NCBI GenBank assembly: GCA_900769535.1
Contig: CAAGHB010000108.1
Coordinates: 1 to 44,582 of the forward strand
DNA length: 44,582 nucleotides
Direction: 5' to 3'
Source: Clostridia bacterium
GTDB lineage: Bacteria > Bacillota > Clostridia > Oscillospirales > Acutalibacteraceae
The notes below the pieces were generated by a model, which made no database searches, was not told where the DNA came from, and was given only the letters and a program-made list of their open reading frames with translations. The first letter of the stretch is position 1. Each line of letters begins with the position of its first letter. Of the stretch, positions 7,798 through 15,365 are shown in pieces. The translations under genes were made by a program, and so were the position numbers.

Positions 7798-8583
7798 ATG
7801 AAAAGTAATACTCGAAAAAAAATCATAATTGTGCTGATTGCTATTTTGCTGATTATCGCAATCGTTTTAGGGGTTATTATTTGGAAATCGGTAAACAGCG
7901 GCGACTTTGATTCAGATAAATATAAGATTGAATCGGGAGAAAAAAACGTTACTGTACCTAATCGCGAATACGACGATACTGTTTCGCTAATCGAGAATCC
8001 CATTAACTTTGATGAGCTTGAAAAACAGAACAGCGACATTTACGGCTGGATTACCGTGCCGAACACTAAAATCGACTACCCTATTCTGCAAAGTTATGCC
8101 GAGGACGACCTTTTTTACGTTGACCACAACGTAAATAAAAAGAAGGCAGCAGCCGGCGCAATATTCACTCAAAAGCTCAATCAAAAGGACTTTTCCGACC
8201 CCAATACCGTTATCTACGGACACAATATGAGAAACGGAAGTATGTTCCGCCATCTTCACAAATTTAAGAAAAAGGACTTTTTTGAGGAAAACGAGTACTT
8301 TTATATTTATATAAGAGGCCATAAATTAACCTACCGAATTTTTTCGGCTTATGAATACGATGACAGGCATATATTAAACTCGTTTAACTTCTTTGACAAA
8401 GACGTTTATGCAAGCTATCTCGAATACGCGCAAAATCCTAACTCGATTTATAAAAACACGAGAGAAGTTAATATCACAACCGATGACAGAATAGTAACAC
8501 TTAGCACCTGTTTGGCAAATAACAAGCCGCATAACAGGTATCTTGTTCAAGGAGTCTTGATAAAGGATGAGCTCACCTATTAA
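7798..8583 (+). CDS. srtB: class B sortase
   Basis: Sortases are membrane transpeptidases that cut a C-terminal sorting motif and join the surface protein to the cell wall. The 261-residue product has an N-terminal membrane anchor (about 9-30) and a class B catalytic domain. The triad is His142 in YGHNM, Cys238 in TLSTC and Arg247 in NRYLVQG. The segment IYGWITVPNTKIDYPI at about 81-96 is typical of SrtB. No strong Shine-Dalgarno precedes ATG 7798 (AAAGAAG only). The LCP gene downstream overlaps its end by 17 bases, and the probable substrate gene lies just upstream. Confidence 0.9.
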   Translation: MKSNTRKKIIIVLIAILLIIAIVLGVIIWKSVNSGDFDSDKYKIESGEKNVTVPNREYDDTVSLIENPINFDELEKQNSDIYGWITVPNTKIDYPILQSYAEDDLFYVDHNVNKKKAAAGAIFTQKLNQKDFSDPNTVIYGHNMRNGSMFRHLHKFKKKDFFEENEYFYIYIRGHKLTYRIFSAYEYDDRHILNSFNFFDKDVYASYLEYAQNPNSIYKNTREVNITTDDRIVTLSTCLANNKPHNRYLVQGVLIKDELTY

Positions 8584-9772
8584 GAAATTATTGATATTTG
8601 ATAAGCTGTGGAAGATTATTATTTTTATAATTATTTCTTCTTTAATTATCGGATTAGCTGTATTCTCTATTATCTATGCGTCACTTAACCTCAACGATTT
8701 GCTTAAAGTTCCCATCATAGCTATTTGCGTAATTTCAATTTTAATTTATCTTTGCATCTATCTTCGGTTATATAAGAAAAAGGGTGCGATTTTCACTTCA
8801 ATTCTTGCCGTTTTGTTGTGTTTACTTTTAGCAATTCCGAGTGGTGTATCTTTTTTAACCATGTTCGGAAAAAACGCTATGCTCGAAAATAACAGTATTC
8901 ACGTTGTTCCGCCGGATGTTGATGCATTCGTTGACGAAAACGGAATTATCGAATACAACGGTAAAAGATATATTTATAACGAAAATTTAACCACCATTCT
9001 CTTTATGGGCGTTGATAAGACGAATATTGACAAAACGGATATAAACGGCAAAAACGGACAAGCCGATGCAATCTATACGGTAACAATTGATACCGAAACT
9101 GGAAAGACTACCGTTATAGGAATTTCACGCGATACAATGACAGATATAAAAATTTATTCAGGTCAAGGTAACTATATCCGAACCGAAAAAAGACAGCTCT
9201 GTCTCGCTTACGCTTACGGCGACGGTAAGGAAATGAGCTGTGAAAACACCATTTGGTCGACGTCAAACGTGCTTTGCGGAATACCTATCAATACCTATAT
9301 GGCGATTGATTTAAAGGCCATAAGGGTGCTAAACGATGCTGTCGGAGGAGTAACTGTTCCCGCTTATAACAGCAGCATGACAAAGAAAACCGGCAAAAAT
9401 ATTACCCTTCGCGGTAACGATGTGTATAAATATATTCGTTCCAGAAACATCAACAAAACCGAATCAAACGCGCATAGAATGACACGCCAGATTGATTATT
9501 TAAAAGCATTTTCGGCAAAAGCGATAAGCAAAACCAAAAAGGATATTACAACGCCGGTATCACTTTATAATAAGGTGAATAAATATTCAGTTAATACACT
9601 TTCTGTCGATAAAATCACATTTTTGACCTCTGTTTTCCTTAATGGAAATATGAATATTGAGTTTAAAAATATCGAAGGTGAAATCGGCGTCGAAGGAAAC
9701 TATGCCGCATTCTATCCCGATAACGAAAAGCTGTATGAGCTTGTTCTTGATGTGTTTTATAAAGAAATATAA
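8567..9772 (+). CDS. LytR-CpsA-Psr (LCP) family protein
   Basis: LCP proteins transfer polyprenyl-phosphate-linked glycopolymers such as teichoic acids or capsule to peptidoglycan. The 401-residue protein has three predicted membrane segments (about 15-40, 46-68, 74-100) instead of the usual single anchor. An extracellular LCP domain follows from about 143 (ILFMGVDK, ADAIYTVTID, the conserved Arg in ISRDT at 188, NDAVGGVTV, LRGNDVYKYIRSR). It starts inside srtB with a 17-base overlap, so the two are translationally linked. AAGGAG lies about 13 bases upstream. A terminator follows directly. Confidence 0.88.
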   Translation: MSSPIKKLLIFDKLWKIIIFIIISSLIIGLAVFSIIYASLNLNDLLKVPIIAICVISILIYLCIYLRLYKKKGAIFTSILAVLLCLLLAIPSGVSFLTMFGKNAMLENNSIHVVPPDVDAFVDENGIIEYNGKRYIYNENLTTILFMGVDKTNIDKTDINGKNGQADAIYTVTIDTETGKTTVIGISRDTMTDIKIYSGQGNYIRTEKRQLCLAYAYGDGKEMSCENTIWSTSNVLCGIPINTYMAIDLKAIRVLNDAVGGVTVPAYNSSMTKKTGKNITLRGNDVYKYIRSRNINKTESNAHRMTRQIDYLKAFSAKAISKTKKDITTPVSLYNKVNKYSVNTLSVDKITFLTSVFLNGNMNIEFKNIEGEIGVEGNYAAFYPDNEKLYELVLDVFYKEI

Positions 9773-9775
9773 AAA

Positions 9776-9812
9776 AATAACCGTCAACTTAAAAGTTGAC
9801 GGTTATTTTTTT
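9776..9812. terminator. bidirectional terminator between the LCP gene and the converging DUF624-like gene
   Basis: ATAACCGTCAACTT and AAGTTGACGGTTAT form a long perfect stem with T-runs on both strands. Confidence 0.92.
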
Positions 9813-11193
9813 AATCTCTAAATAATGTTTCATTTTCAAGCGCAGAACGATGAATCATTCTGCCATTATGATATACATATTCGCTTTCAGTCGATTCCTC
9901 TGTTTCATTTATATCTTCCAAATCAGATGAAATTGCGGCACTATCGTCCTTTTTAGATATTACAGCCGATGTTTCTTCTTTATGTGCTTCATAATACGGG
10001 TCGATAACTATGCGCTTAATCGGCGGATAAACTGCCGAAATTACTACATAAATTATAAACTCGATTAAGAATCCAAGCAAAGCAAGCATCGTAAATCCAA
10101 GAACAAGTCCGTATGCCTGGCCGACAATAAACAATATTATAACGAGCAATACTGTCGCAGCAATGCCGACCATTAACAAAATATTTCTGATAAGACAGAT
10201 TATCGAAAAGAAAAAAGCATTCTTGAATATCTTTTTCAGTGATAGTTTAAGGGTTACCTGCATCAGCATTACATAAAAGCTCATCGCAATAAAAATGAAT
10301 GAAAGGAATAGCGATGCCGCAAACGCAAAGGTATAAAGAAAACCATTTCCGAGATATGAATAATAAAGCGAAACGGCATTTATAATAACTGCGCTGGCAA
10401 CGTACTGAATAAACGATATGACAATCGACGGAAAAAAGTTTTTCTTTGCGCCGTCAATAAAATCAGAAAAAAGAAATACCGGATCTTCCCTTACAAAATC
10501 ACGTGTAACCTTTACTACTCCGGCCATTACCGGACCGAAGAATGCAAATGGTAAAAGTACAAGAACCCAATAGAAATAATCGGTATAACCGCCTGGTATT
10601 GAATCGGTAATAATAATCCTTTCATCATCAAAGGAGACAGATGTTAAAGCGTAATTATTACTTTTTGTGTCAACAACCGACCATTTGCCGTCGTCGTGCT
10701 TAATTTCAAGCCGTTCATCATTTATAATACTGACAATTTCAGTGGCAAGGGCTAAAATCTCTTTTCCGTCCTTGTCGCTGTATTTTGATATATCAAATTC
10801 TGAACTGCCACCTGTTATAAAATCGGGGTTTATCTCTTTTATCTTTTCGGTAAAAGCGGTAAACGCAGCCCTTAATTCGACAATTTTCTTCTCATTCGGT
10901 TGATACGCCTCGATATACTTGTCCGCAATATTGACAAAATCGGAAACATAACCCTCCGAATATAGATAATCAACAGCAACGTTACTTTCTGATAATGGAG
11001 TTAAGTTGTAAATGCCAACCGACAACGCCGCAAAGGGTATCAAGAAGGCAATAATGATCAAGTTAAGAGAACAGATTTTCCAAAACTTCGATTTTAATAT
11101 TCGGAAAAATCGGCGTATATTAGTTTCATTATTATCCTTGCTTACTCCCGGACCGAACTTGTTATGATCAAATAATTTACTTAAAATGCCCAA
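9811..11193 (-). CDS. YesL/DUF624-like multi-pass membrane protein with large extracytoplasmic insert
   Basis: The product has 460 residues. The N-terminal pattern GPGVSKDN...RFFRILKSKFWKICSLNL and the later GPVMAGVVKVTRDFVREDPVFLFSDF segment are those of the YesL/DUF624 membrane family, whose function is unknown. Membrane segments are visible at about 42-62, 206-228, 256-278, 284-310, 326-357 and 360-390. Between the first and second, about 140 residues (62-205) should lie outside the membrane; this insert is not in the short family members. The C-terminal 60 residues are acidic and polar. The start is a TTG at 11193 with AAGGTGAT upstream. It is the last gene of the spoIIM-like/xerD operon, 16 bases after xerD. 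Confidence 0.72.
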   Translation of the reverse strand: MGILSKLFDHNKFGPGVSKDNNETNIRRFFRILKSKFWKICSLNLIIIAFLIPFAALSVGIYNLTPLSESNVAVDYLYSEGYVSDFVNIADKYIEAYQPNEKKIVELRAAFTAFTEKIKEINPDFITGGSSEFDISKYSDKDGKEILALATEIVSIINDERLEIKHDDGKWSVVDTKSNNYALTSVSFDDERIIITDSIPGGYTDYFYWVLVLLPFAFFGPVMAGVVKVTRDFVREDPVFLFSDFIDGAKKNFFPSIVISFIQYVASAVIINAVSLYYSYLGNGFLYTFAFAASLFLSFIFIAMSFYVMLMQVTLKLSLKKIFKNAFFFSIICLIRNILLMVGIAATVLLVIILFIVGQAYGLVLGFTMLALLGFLIEFIIYVVISAVYPPIKRIVIDPYYEAHKEETSAVISKKDDSAAISSDLEDINETEESTESEYVYHNGRMIHRSALENETLFRD

Positions 11194-11209
11194 TTTATAT
11201 CACCTTTTA

Positions 11210-12100
11210 TTATTTTTGCGCTCTCGGATGGAATTTATTGTATGCATTCGAGAATTTATTTCTCATAATATGAGCATAAACCTGGGTAGATGATATATCA
11301 GAATGTCCGAGCATTTCCTGAATATCCTTTAACTGCGCACCGTTTTCGAGCAAATGGGTAGCAAATGAATGTCTGAGAGTATGAGGAGTAATATCCTTCT
11401 TTATTCCTGCCTGTGCGGCATATTGCTTGATTATTTTCCAAAAGCCCTGACGGGTAAGCCGTTGACCGTTCATATTCACAAACAAAGAGGTCTCATTTTT
11501 ATCAAAAACCGTAATCGAACGAACCCTCTTTATGTAATCGCGAACTGCCGATAATGCAGTGGGATAAACGGGGATTATGCGGTCATTCTTAGGATTGGAA
11601 CAGTGAAGAATTCCAACGTCGAGAATAACATCATTAAGATTGAGACTGATAAGCTCGGATACGCGAATACCGGTTGCATAAATAAGCTCAAGCATCGCCT
11701 TGTCTCTGCATCCCTTGATGTCGTTAATATCGGGCTGAGATAAAAGAATGTCAATTTCTCTGTTTGTTAATATATCAGGCAGCTTTTTTTCACTTTTTTC
11801 AAATTTTATTCCGGCAGCGGGATTAAATGAAATAACCTCTCTGATAATTAAAAACTGATAAAAACAACGAACGGATGCTACTACACGTACAACGGTAGAG
11901 CGGCTTTTACCCTTCATCTCTAAATATTTAATATATTCTTTAATGTCCTCGTTTGTTGCCTTTTCAATTTCACCGATATCATTCGATTCAAGGTAATCAA
12001 AATACTGTCCCAAATCGCGCATATACGATTCGAGAGTATTTGCAGATACCTTCTTTTCTTCAATTAGATATTGACGAAACTGTTCTTTTAAGTCCTTCAT
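11210..12100 (-). CDS. xerD: site-specific tyrosine recombinase XerD
   Basis: XerD acts with XerC at the dif site to resolve chromosome dimers, and in B. subtilis it also takes part in SMC unloading near the terminus. The 296 residues cover the SAM-like N-terminal core-binding domain (1-85) and the catalytic domain. All catalytic residues are present: Arg146 (TGIRVSEL), Lys171 (NPKNDR), His240 and Arg243 (HTLRHSF), His266 (GHSDISS) and nucleophile Tyr275. The length and the GHSDISSTQVYAH ending are typical of XerD rather than phage integrases. It lies 15 bases after the SpoIIM-like gene, the same neighbourhood as B. subtilis spoIIM-xerD. Candidate binding sites lie about 0.9 kb upstream. Confidence 0.93.
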   Translation of the reverse strand: MKDLKEQFRQYLIEEKKVSANTLESYMRDLGQYFDYLESNDIGEIEKATNEDIKEYIKYLEMKGKSRSTVVRVVASVRCFYQFLIIREVISFNPAAGIKFEKSEKKLPDILTNREIDILLSQPDINDIKGCRDKAMLELIYATGIRVSELISLNLNDVILDVGILHCSNPKNDRIIPVYPTALSAVRDYIKRVRSITVFDKNETSLFVNMNGQRLTRQGFWKIIKQYAAQAGIKKDITPHTLRHSFATHLLENGAQLKDIQEMLGHSDISSTQVYAHIMRNKFSNAYNKFHPRAQK

Positions 12101-12115
12101 TTTAATATACCCCGT

Positions 12116-12724
12116 CTAAGTTGCGATAAAAGTGATAACCTTTAATACGAGTGTCTGAGCAGACGAAATTATCAACATAATCAGCAACGTTATTATTGTT
12201 TTTATGAGATTATCTTTATTATTGAAATCAGATGTATTGCTTAATTTATGAAACGTAAAATCAAATAGCGAACCTGAAATTTTTATCGAACAGACAGCCC
12301 GATAATACAAAAACAGCGAAACTATAATGCCGAAAATCAAAAAAGAAAACAGAAAAATCAGCATTCCGCCATATCCGTAACCGGAATAGAAATGTCCGGC
12401 TAATTGACCGTAAAAAACACCAAAACAAAAGGTGAAAACACGCAGTATTAGTCGACCGAAACAAAAATATCCCAGAAAATATACAGTCAAAAATATTACT
12501 GCCTTTATGCTAAACAAAACAATAAAAGCAGCAAAATATCCCTTTTCGGTTAAATTATCCATAAGTAAATTAAAAAATAATGAAACCGAAAAAAGTCTAA
12601 AATTAAGCCGAAAAAAAACACACCCAATAGTATAAGCAGCAAGAATCAAAGAATAATAAGTAAAAACACCTTTTTTTCTTGCCTTAGGTGAGCAGTTATA
12701 TACCGCAGCCAACAATATTATCAT
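12116..12724 (-). CDS. SpoIIM-like integral membrane protein
   Basis: The product is about 200 residues with five likely membrane segments (about 22-40, 66-92, 93-112, 119-143, 174-199). It has no catalytic motif. I infer a SpoIIM-like role (DMP engulfment machinery) from topology, the FGVFYGQLAGHFYSGYGYGG segment that resembles the family's Gly-rich core, and its place directly upstream of xerD as in Bacillus. Sequence similarity by eye is weak. The start is uncertain: ATG 12724 is directly adjacent to GGAG, which is too close, whereas the TTG three codons later (12715) has normal spacing. A hairpin at 12730-12760 sits right before the ribosome-binding site. Confidence 0.5.
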   Translation of the reverse strand: MIILLAAVYNCSPKARKKGVFTYYSLILAAYTIGCVFFRLNFRLFSVSLFFNLLMDNLTEKGYFAAFIVLFSIKAVIFLTVYFLGYFCFGRLILRVFTFCFGVFYGQLAGHFYSGYGYGGMLIFLFSFLIFGIIVSLFLYYRAVCSIKISGSLFDFTFHKLSNTSDFNNKDNLIKTIITLLIMLIISSAQTLVLKVITFIAT

Positions 12725-12729
12725 CTCCG

Positions 12730-12760
12730 TACAAGCTATTTATGAAAAAATATGCTTGTA
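12730..12760 (-). promoter_or_regulatory. hairpin directly upstream of the SpoIIM-like gene's ribosome-binding site
   Basis: TACAAGC (12730-12736) and GCTTGTA (12754-12760) pair, and the stem extends through A/T pairs with one bulge. The GGAG site begins 1 base after it on the minus-strand RNA. A second dyad, TTACCG-CATA-CGGTAA, lies at 12773-12788. Confidence 0.4.
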
Positions 12761-12837
12761 AAAAGAAAATAATTACCGCATACGGTAAATCAATATAAAA
12801 GATTTAGTTCACATAATACTTTTTTATATCTAAATAT

Positions 12838-12866
12838 AATATAATACAAAATTTCAGTAATATCAA
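12838..12866 (-). promoter_or_regulatory. probable sigma-A promoter of the spoIIM-like/xerD operon
   Basis: On the minus strand TTGATA (12861-12866), 17-base spacer, TATATT (12838-12843), giving a leader of roughly 105 bases. Confidence 0.45.
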
Positions 12867-12910
12867 TCATTTTCTCGCTAAAAAAACATTTTTGGAGAGT
12901 TGTACAAATA

Positions 12911-12969
12911 TTATGTTAATCACTTTATGTAAATAATATAAACATTATGTAAACTATTTTATGTAAACC
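12911..12969 (+). repeat. four direct XerD-arm-like repeats
   Basis: The motif TTATGT(A/T)AA occurs at 12911, 12925, 12945 and 12959, all on the same strand, with spacings of 14, 20 and 14. The fifth copy is the right arm of the candidate dif site at 12992. The copy at 12945 (TTATGTAAACT) equals the XerD arm of B. subtilis dif. None of these four has a good XerC-type left arm. The rest of the 12725-13138 intergenic stretch is AT-rich with no open frame I can support. Confidence 0.6.
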
Positions 12970-12974
12970 CAATA

Positions 12975-13002
12975 TCTCGTCATAATCGAATTTATGTTAA
13001 CT
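12975..13002 (+). other. candidate dif site (XerC/XerD recombination site)
   Basis: A 28-bp sequence with the dif layout: left arm TCTCGTCATAA (12975-12985), 6-bp centre TCGAAT (12986-12991) and right arm TTATGTTAACT (12992-13002). The right arm fits the Firmicutes XerD arm TTATGTWAACT at every position. The inner dyad CATAA-N6-TTATG is the same as in E. coli dif. The left arm is less conserved, as is usual for XerC arms. It lies 0.9 kb from xerD and near the point where gene strands converge. Confidence 0.6.
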
Positions 13003-13138
13003 ACTAATAGATTTAACATTTTTTACAAATTATCCTCTATTATTTCGTTTTTGACGTTATGCACAAAATGCTAAAATTCGTCATCAATTTGTTATAATTT
13101 TTCTATTTTAAAAATATATTATTTTTTAATAATAAATC

Positions 13139-13167
13139 TTGACATTATAGGAATCAGTTGCTATAAT
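13139..13167 (+). promoter_or_regulatory. consensus sigma-A promoter of tRNA-Lys
   Basis: TTGACA (13139-13144), 17-base spacer, TATAAT (13162-13167): a perfect consensus. Confidence 0.88.
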
Positions 13168-13180
13168 AATACGGTCGTTT

Positions 13181-13256
13181 GATTCATTAGCTCAGACGGT
13201 AGAGCACTTGACTTTTAATCAAGGTGTCCGGGGTTCGAATCCCCGATGGATCACCA
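13181..13256 (+). tRNA. tRNA-Lys (TTT)
   Basis: This is a 76-base cloverleaf with encoded CCA. The acceptor stem is GATTCAT/ATGGATC, the anticodon stem CTTGA/TCAAG, the loop CTTTTAA with anticodon TTT at 13214-13216, and the T arm is GGGGTTCGAATCCCC-type. It is a single-gene unit with its own promoter and terminator. Confidence 0.96.
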
Positions 13257-13264
13257 ACAAAAAA

Positions 13265-13300
13265 AGAGACGCTGTATAAATACAGCGTCTCTTTTTTTGC
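13265..13300. terminator. terminator of tRNA-Lys
   Basis: AGAGACGCTGTA and TACAGCGTCTCT form a 12-bp stem followed by T7. Confidence 0.92.
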
Positions 13301-13321
13301 TTCCCTTCCCTGCCGCAAAAA

Positions 13322-13357
13322 ATAAAAAGCTCTGAATACTCAGAGCTTTTATTTTTT
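13322..13357. terminator. terminator of the potABCD operon
   Basis: AAAAGCTCTGA and TCAGAGCTTTT form the stem. T/A runs flank both sides, and it ends just before the potCD stop codon on the minus strand. Confidence 0.9.
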
Positions 13358-13358
13358 A

Positions 13359-15365
13359 TTATGAGATCAATATCTTTTCCCAAAGAGATTCATAGTATTT
13401 TCTGACCTCTGGGTCAAAATCGTGGAAATACTGTGCCTTTTTCGTCACCTCATCCGACGGATATAGAATCTCATTCTGATAATAGGTATAATCAGGATTT
13501 TCTGCAACCGCAGTATTCGGCGAAGTATAGCAGATGTACTCGGCATTTGCGAGAGCAATTTCGGGCTCACACATAAAGTTAATAAACATCAACGCGGCCT
13601 CGTAATTCTTAACGCAGGTCGGCACACAAAACGCGTCGACAAAGATATTGAATCCTTCCTTTGGATAGGCAAATTTAAGATTAGGATTGGATTCAAGCAT
13701 AACGTAATAGTCGCCGGCGTAATAGGGCGCCATAGCAGCATTTCCGCCGCCCATCTTATTAAACACCTCGTCCATTACGCGACCTTGAAGAATGCTGTTC
13801 TGCTCAACAAGCAGATCGGCAGCAGCATCCCAGTCCTCTTTACTTTCGGTATTCAAGCTCTGGCCAAGAATAAACTGTGCAATAGCAAAGCAGTCACGCG
13901 GATTATTAAATGTAAGAATATTATCCTTATACTTTTCATCCCACATAATTGTCCAGCTATCAACCTCTTCATCCACCAATGTCGAGTCATAGATAAGTCC
14001 GACAGTTCCTGCGTTATAAGCTACCGTGTATTCGTTGTCTTCGTCGTAAAAGAGATTCTTATACTTATCATCAATATACTTAAAATTACTGATTTTGCTC
14101 AAATCCAACTTTTCAAGCATATTTTCTTTTTTCATTCTCTCAATCATGTAATCGGACGGAATTATTACGTCATAGGATACAGCGCCGCTTTTCAGCTTTG
14201 AATACATAGACTCGTTGCTGTCGAAATTATCGTAATTTACGTCAATTCCTGTAAGGTGTTCGAATGCATCAATAACGTCAAGCGTATCTTCATCGCCATC
14301 GGAAATATATTCACCCCAGTTAAAAACGTTAAGCTCCGTACCTGCATAATCGGTAGAATAAACTCCCGACAAATTATTAAACAGGTCTGTATATTTATCA
14401 TTTTGCTTGTTTTGCAATGAGTTAATTCCAAATGCACTCAATGTGATGCAAACAACCAAAATTGCGCTTATAACAGACAGACGAGCAGTCCTCGTTTCAA
14501 ATTTATTATCGAACCAGTCACCGATTTTACCGGCAATTTTTGAAATAAGTCCCGCCTTTGCATTTTTCTTCATCTTCATTTCAGAACGCGCCTGAATAAG
14601 ATTTACGATAATCAAAAGAATAAGTATCGCGAAGAATATAACACTGGACAAAGCATAAATATCCGGTTTAACCGTCTTTTTCGTCGTCTGGTTATAAATA
14701 AGAAGCGGTAAGGTCTGAAATCCGGTACCGTTAGTAAAATAGCTGATTACAAAATCATCAAGTGAAAGTGTAAACGCCATTATAAAGCCGGAAACGATAC
14801 CTGATGAAATATTGGGCAATACAACCTTATAAAATGCGGAATGAGGTGTGCATCCCAAATCCTGCGCAGCTTCGACTAAATTCTTATCCGTTTGGCGCAA
14901 TTTAGGCAACACGTTTAATATTACGTAAGGTAAATTAAACGTAATATGCGCAATCAGAATCGTATAGAAGCTCAAATACTGCTGTGCGCCAATCAAACGT
15001 CCGATGAATACGAATAAAAGCATCATCGAAACGCCTGTTACAACATCGGGATTCATCATCGGAATATTGGTAACAGTCATAATTGCGCTTTTTCCAACCT
15101 TTGAGCGCATATTGAAAATACCGACAGCCGCCAATGTGCCGAGTATTGTCGCAATTAAAGCAGAAAGAACAGCTAAAATCAACGTGTTTTTAAGCGCATT
15201 TAACGTTGCGCTTGAATTAAACAGCTCACCGTACCATTTTATCGAGAAGCTCTCGAAAACGTATGTGCTTCTTGATGAATTGAACGAAAAGAAAATCATT
15301 ACCGCAATCGGCGCATAGAGGAAAATGAACATCAGCACCGAGCAAATCTTTCCAAATAATTTCAT
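13359..15365 (-). CDS. potCD: polyamine ABC transporter permease fused to substrate-binding protein (PotC-PotD)
   Basis: This 668-residue fusion combines two subunits of a spermidine/putrescine importer. Residues 1 to about 265 are a PotC-type permease with six membrane segments and the EAA loop (LVEAAQDLGCTPHSAFYKVVLPN, about 163-185). A basic linker and one more membrane segment (about 292-312) follow. Residues about 340-668 are a PotD-type periplasmic-binding domain (LNVFNWGEYI, YDVIIPSDYMIERM, NNPRDCFAIAQFILG). The extra membrane segment ties the binding domain to the outer face, replacing the usual lipoprotein anchor; no lipobox is seen. It overlaps potB by 4 bases (ATGA). Related permease-binding fusions are known in ABC importers. 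Confidence 0.9.
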   Translation of the reverse strand: MKLFGKICSVLMFIFLYAPIAVMIFFSFNSSRSTYVFESFSIKWYGELFNSSATLNALKNTLILAVLSALIATILGTLAAVGIFNMRSKVGKSAIMTVTNIPMMNPDVVTGVSMMLLFVFIGRLIGAQQYLSFYTILIAHITFNLPYVILNVLPKLRQTDKNLVEAAQDLGCTPHSAFYKVVLPNISSGIVSGFIMAFTLSLDDFVISYFTNGTGFQTLPLLIYNQTTKKTVKPDIYALSSVIFFAILILLIIVNLIQARSEMKMKKNAKAGLISKIAGKIGDWFDNKFETRTARLSVISAILVVCITLSAFGINSLQNKQNDKYTDLFNNLSGVYSTDYAGTELNVFNWGEYISDGDEDTLDVIDAFEHLTGIDVNYDNFDSNESMYSKLKSGAVSYDVIIPSDYMIERMKKENMLEKLDLSKISNFKYIDDKYKNLFYDEDNEYTVAYNAGTVGLIYDSTLVDEEVDSWTIMWDEKYKDNILTFNNPRDCFAIAQFILGQSLNTESKEDWDAAADLLVEQNSILQGRVMDEVFNKMGGGNAAMAPYYAGDYYVMLESNPNLKFAYPKEGFNIFVDAFCVPTCVKNYEAALMFINFMCEPEIALANAEYICYTSPNTAVAENPDYTYYQNEILYPSDEVTKKAQYFHDFDPEVRKYYESLWEKILIS

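Noticed and set aside
12911..13002. DnaA boxes, iterons of a plasmid origin or a CRISPR array
   Set aside because: The repeats lack the TTATCCACA core, no Rep gene is nearby, and the units are too short and irregular for CRISPR. The XerD-arm reading fits better.
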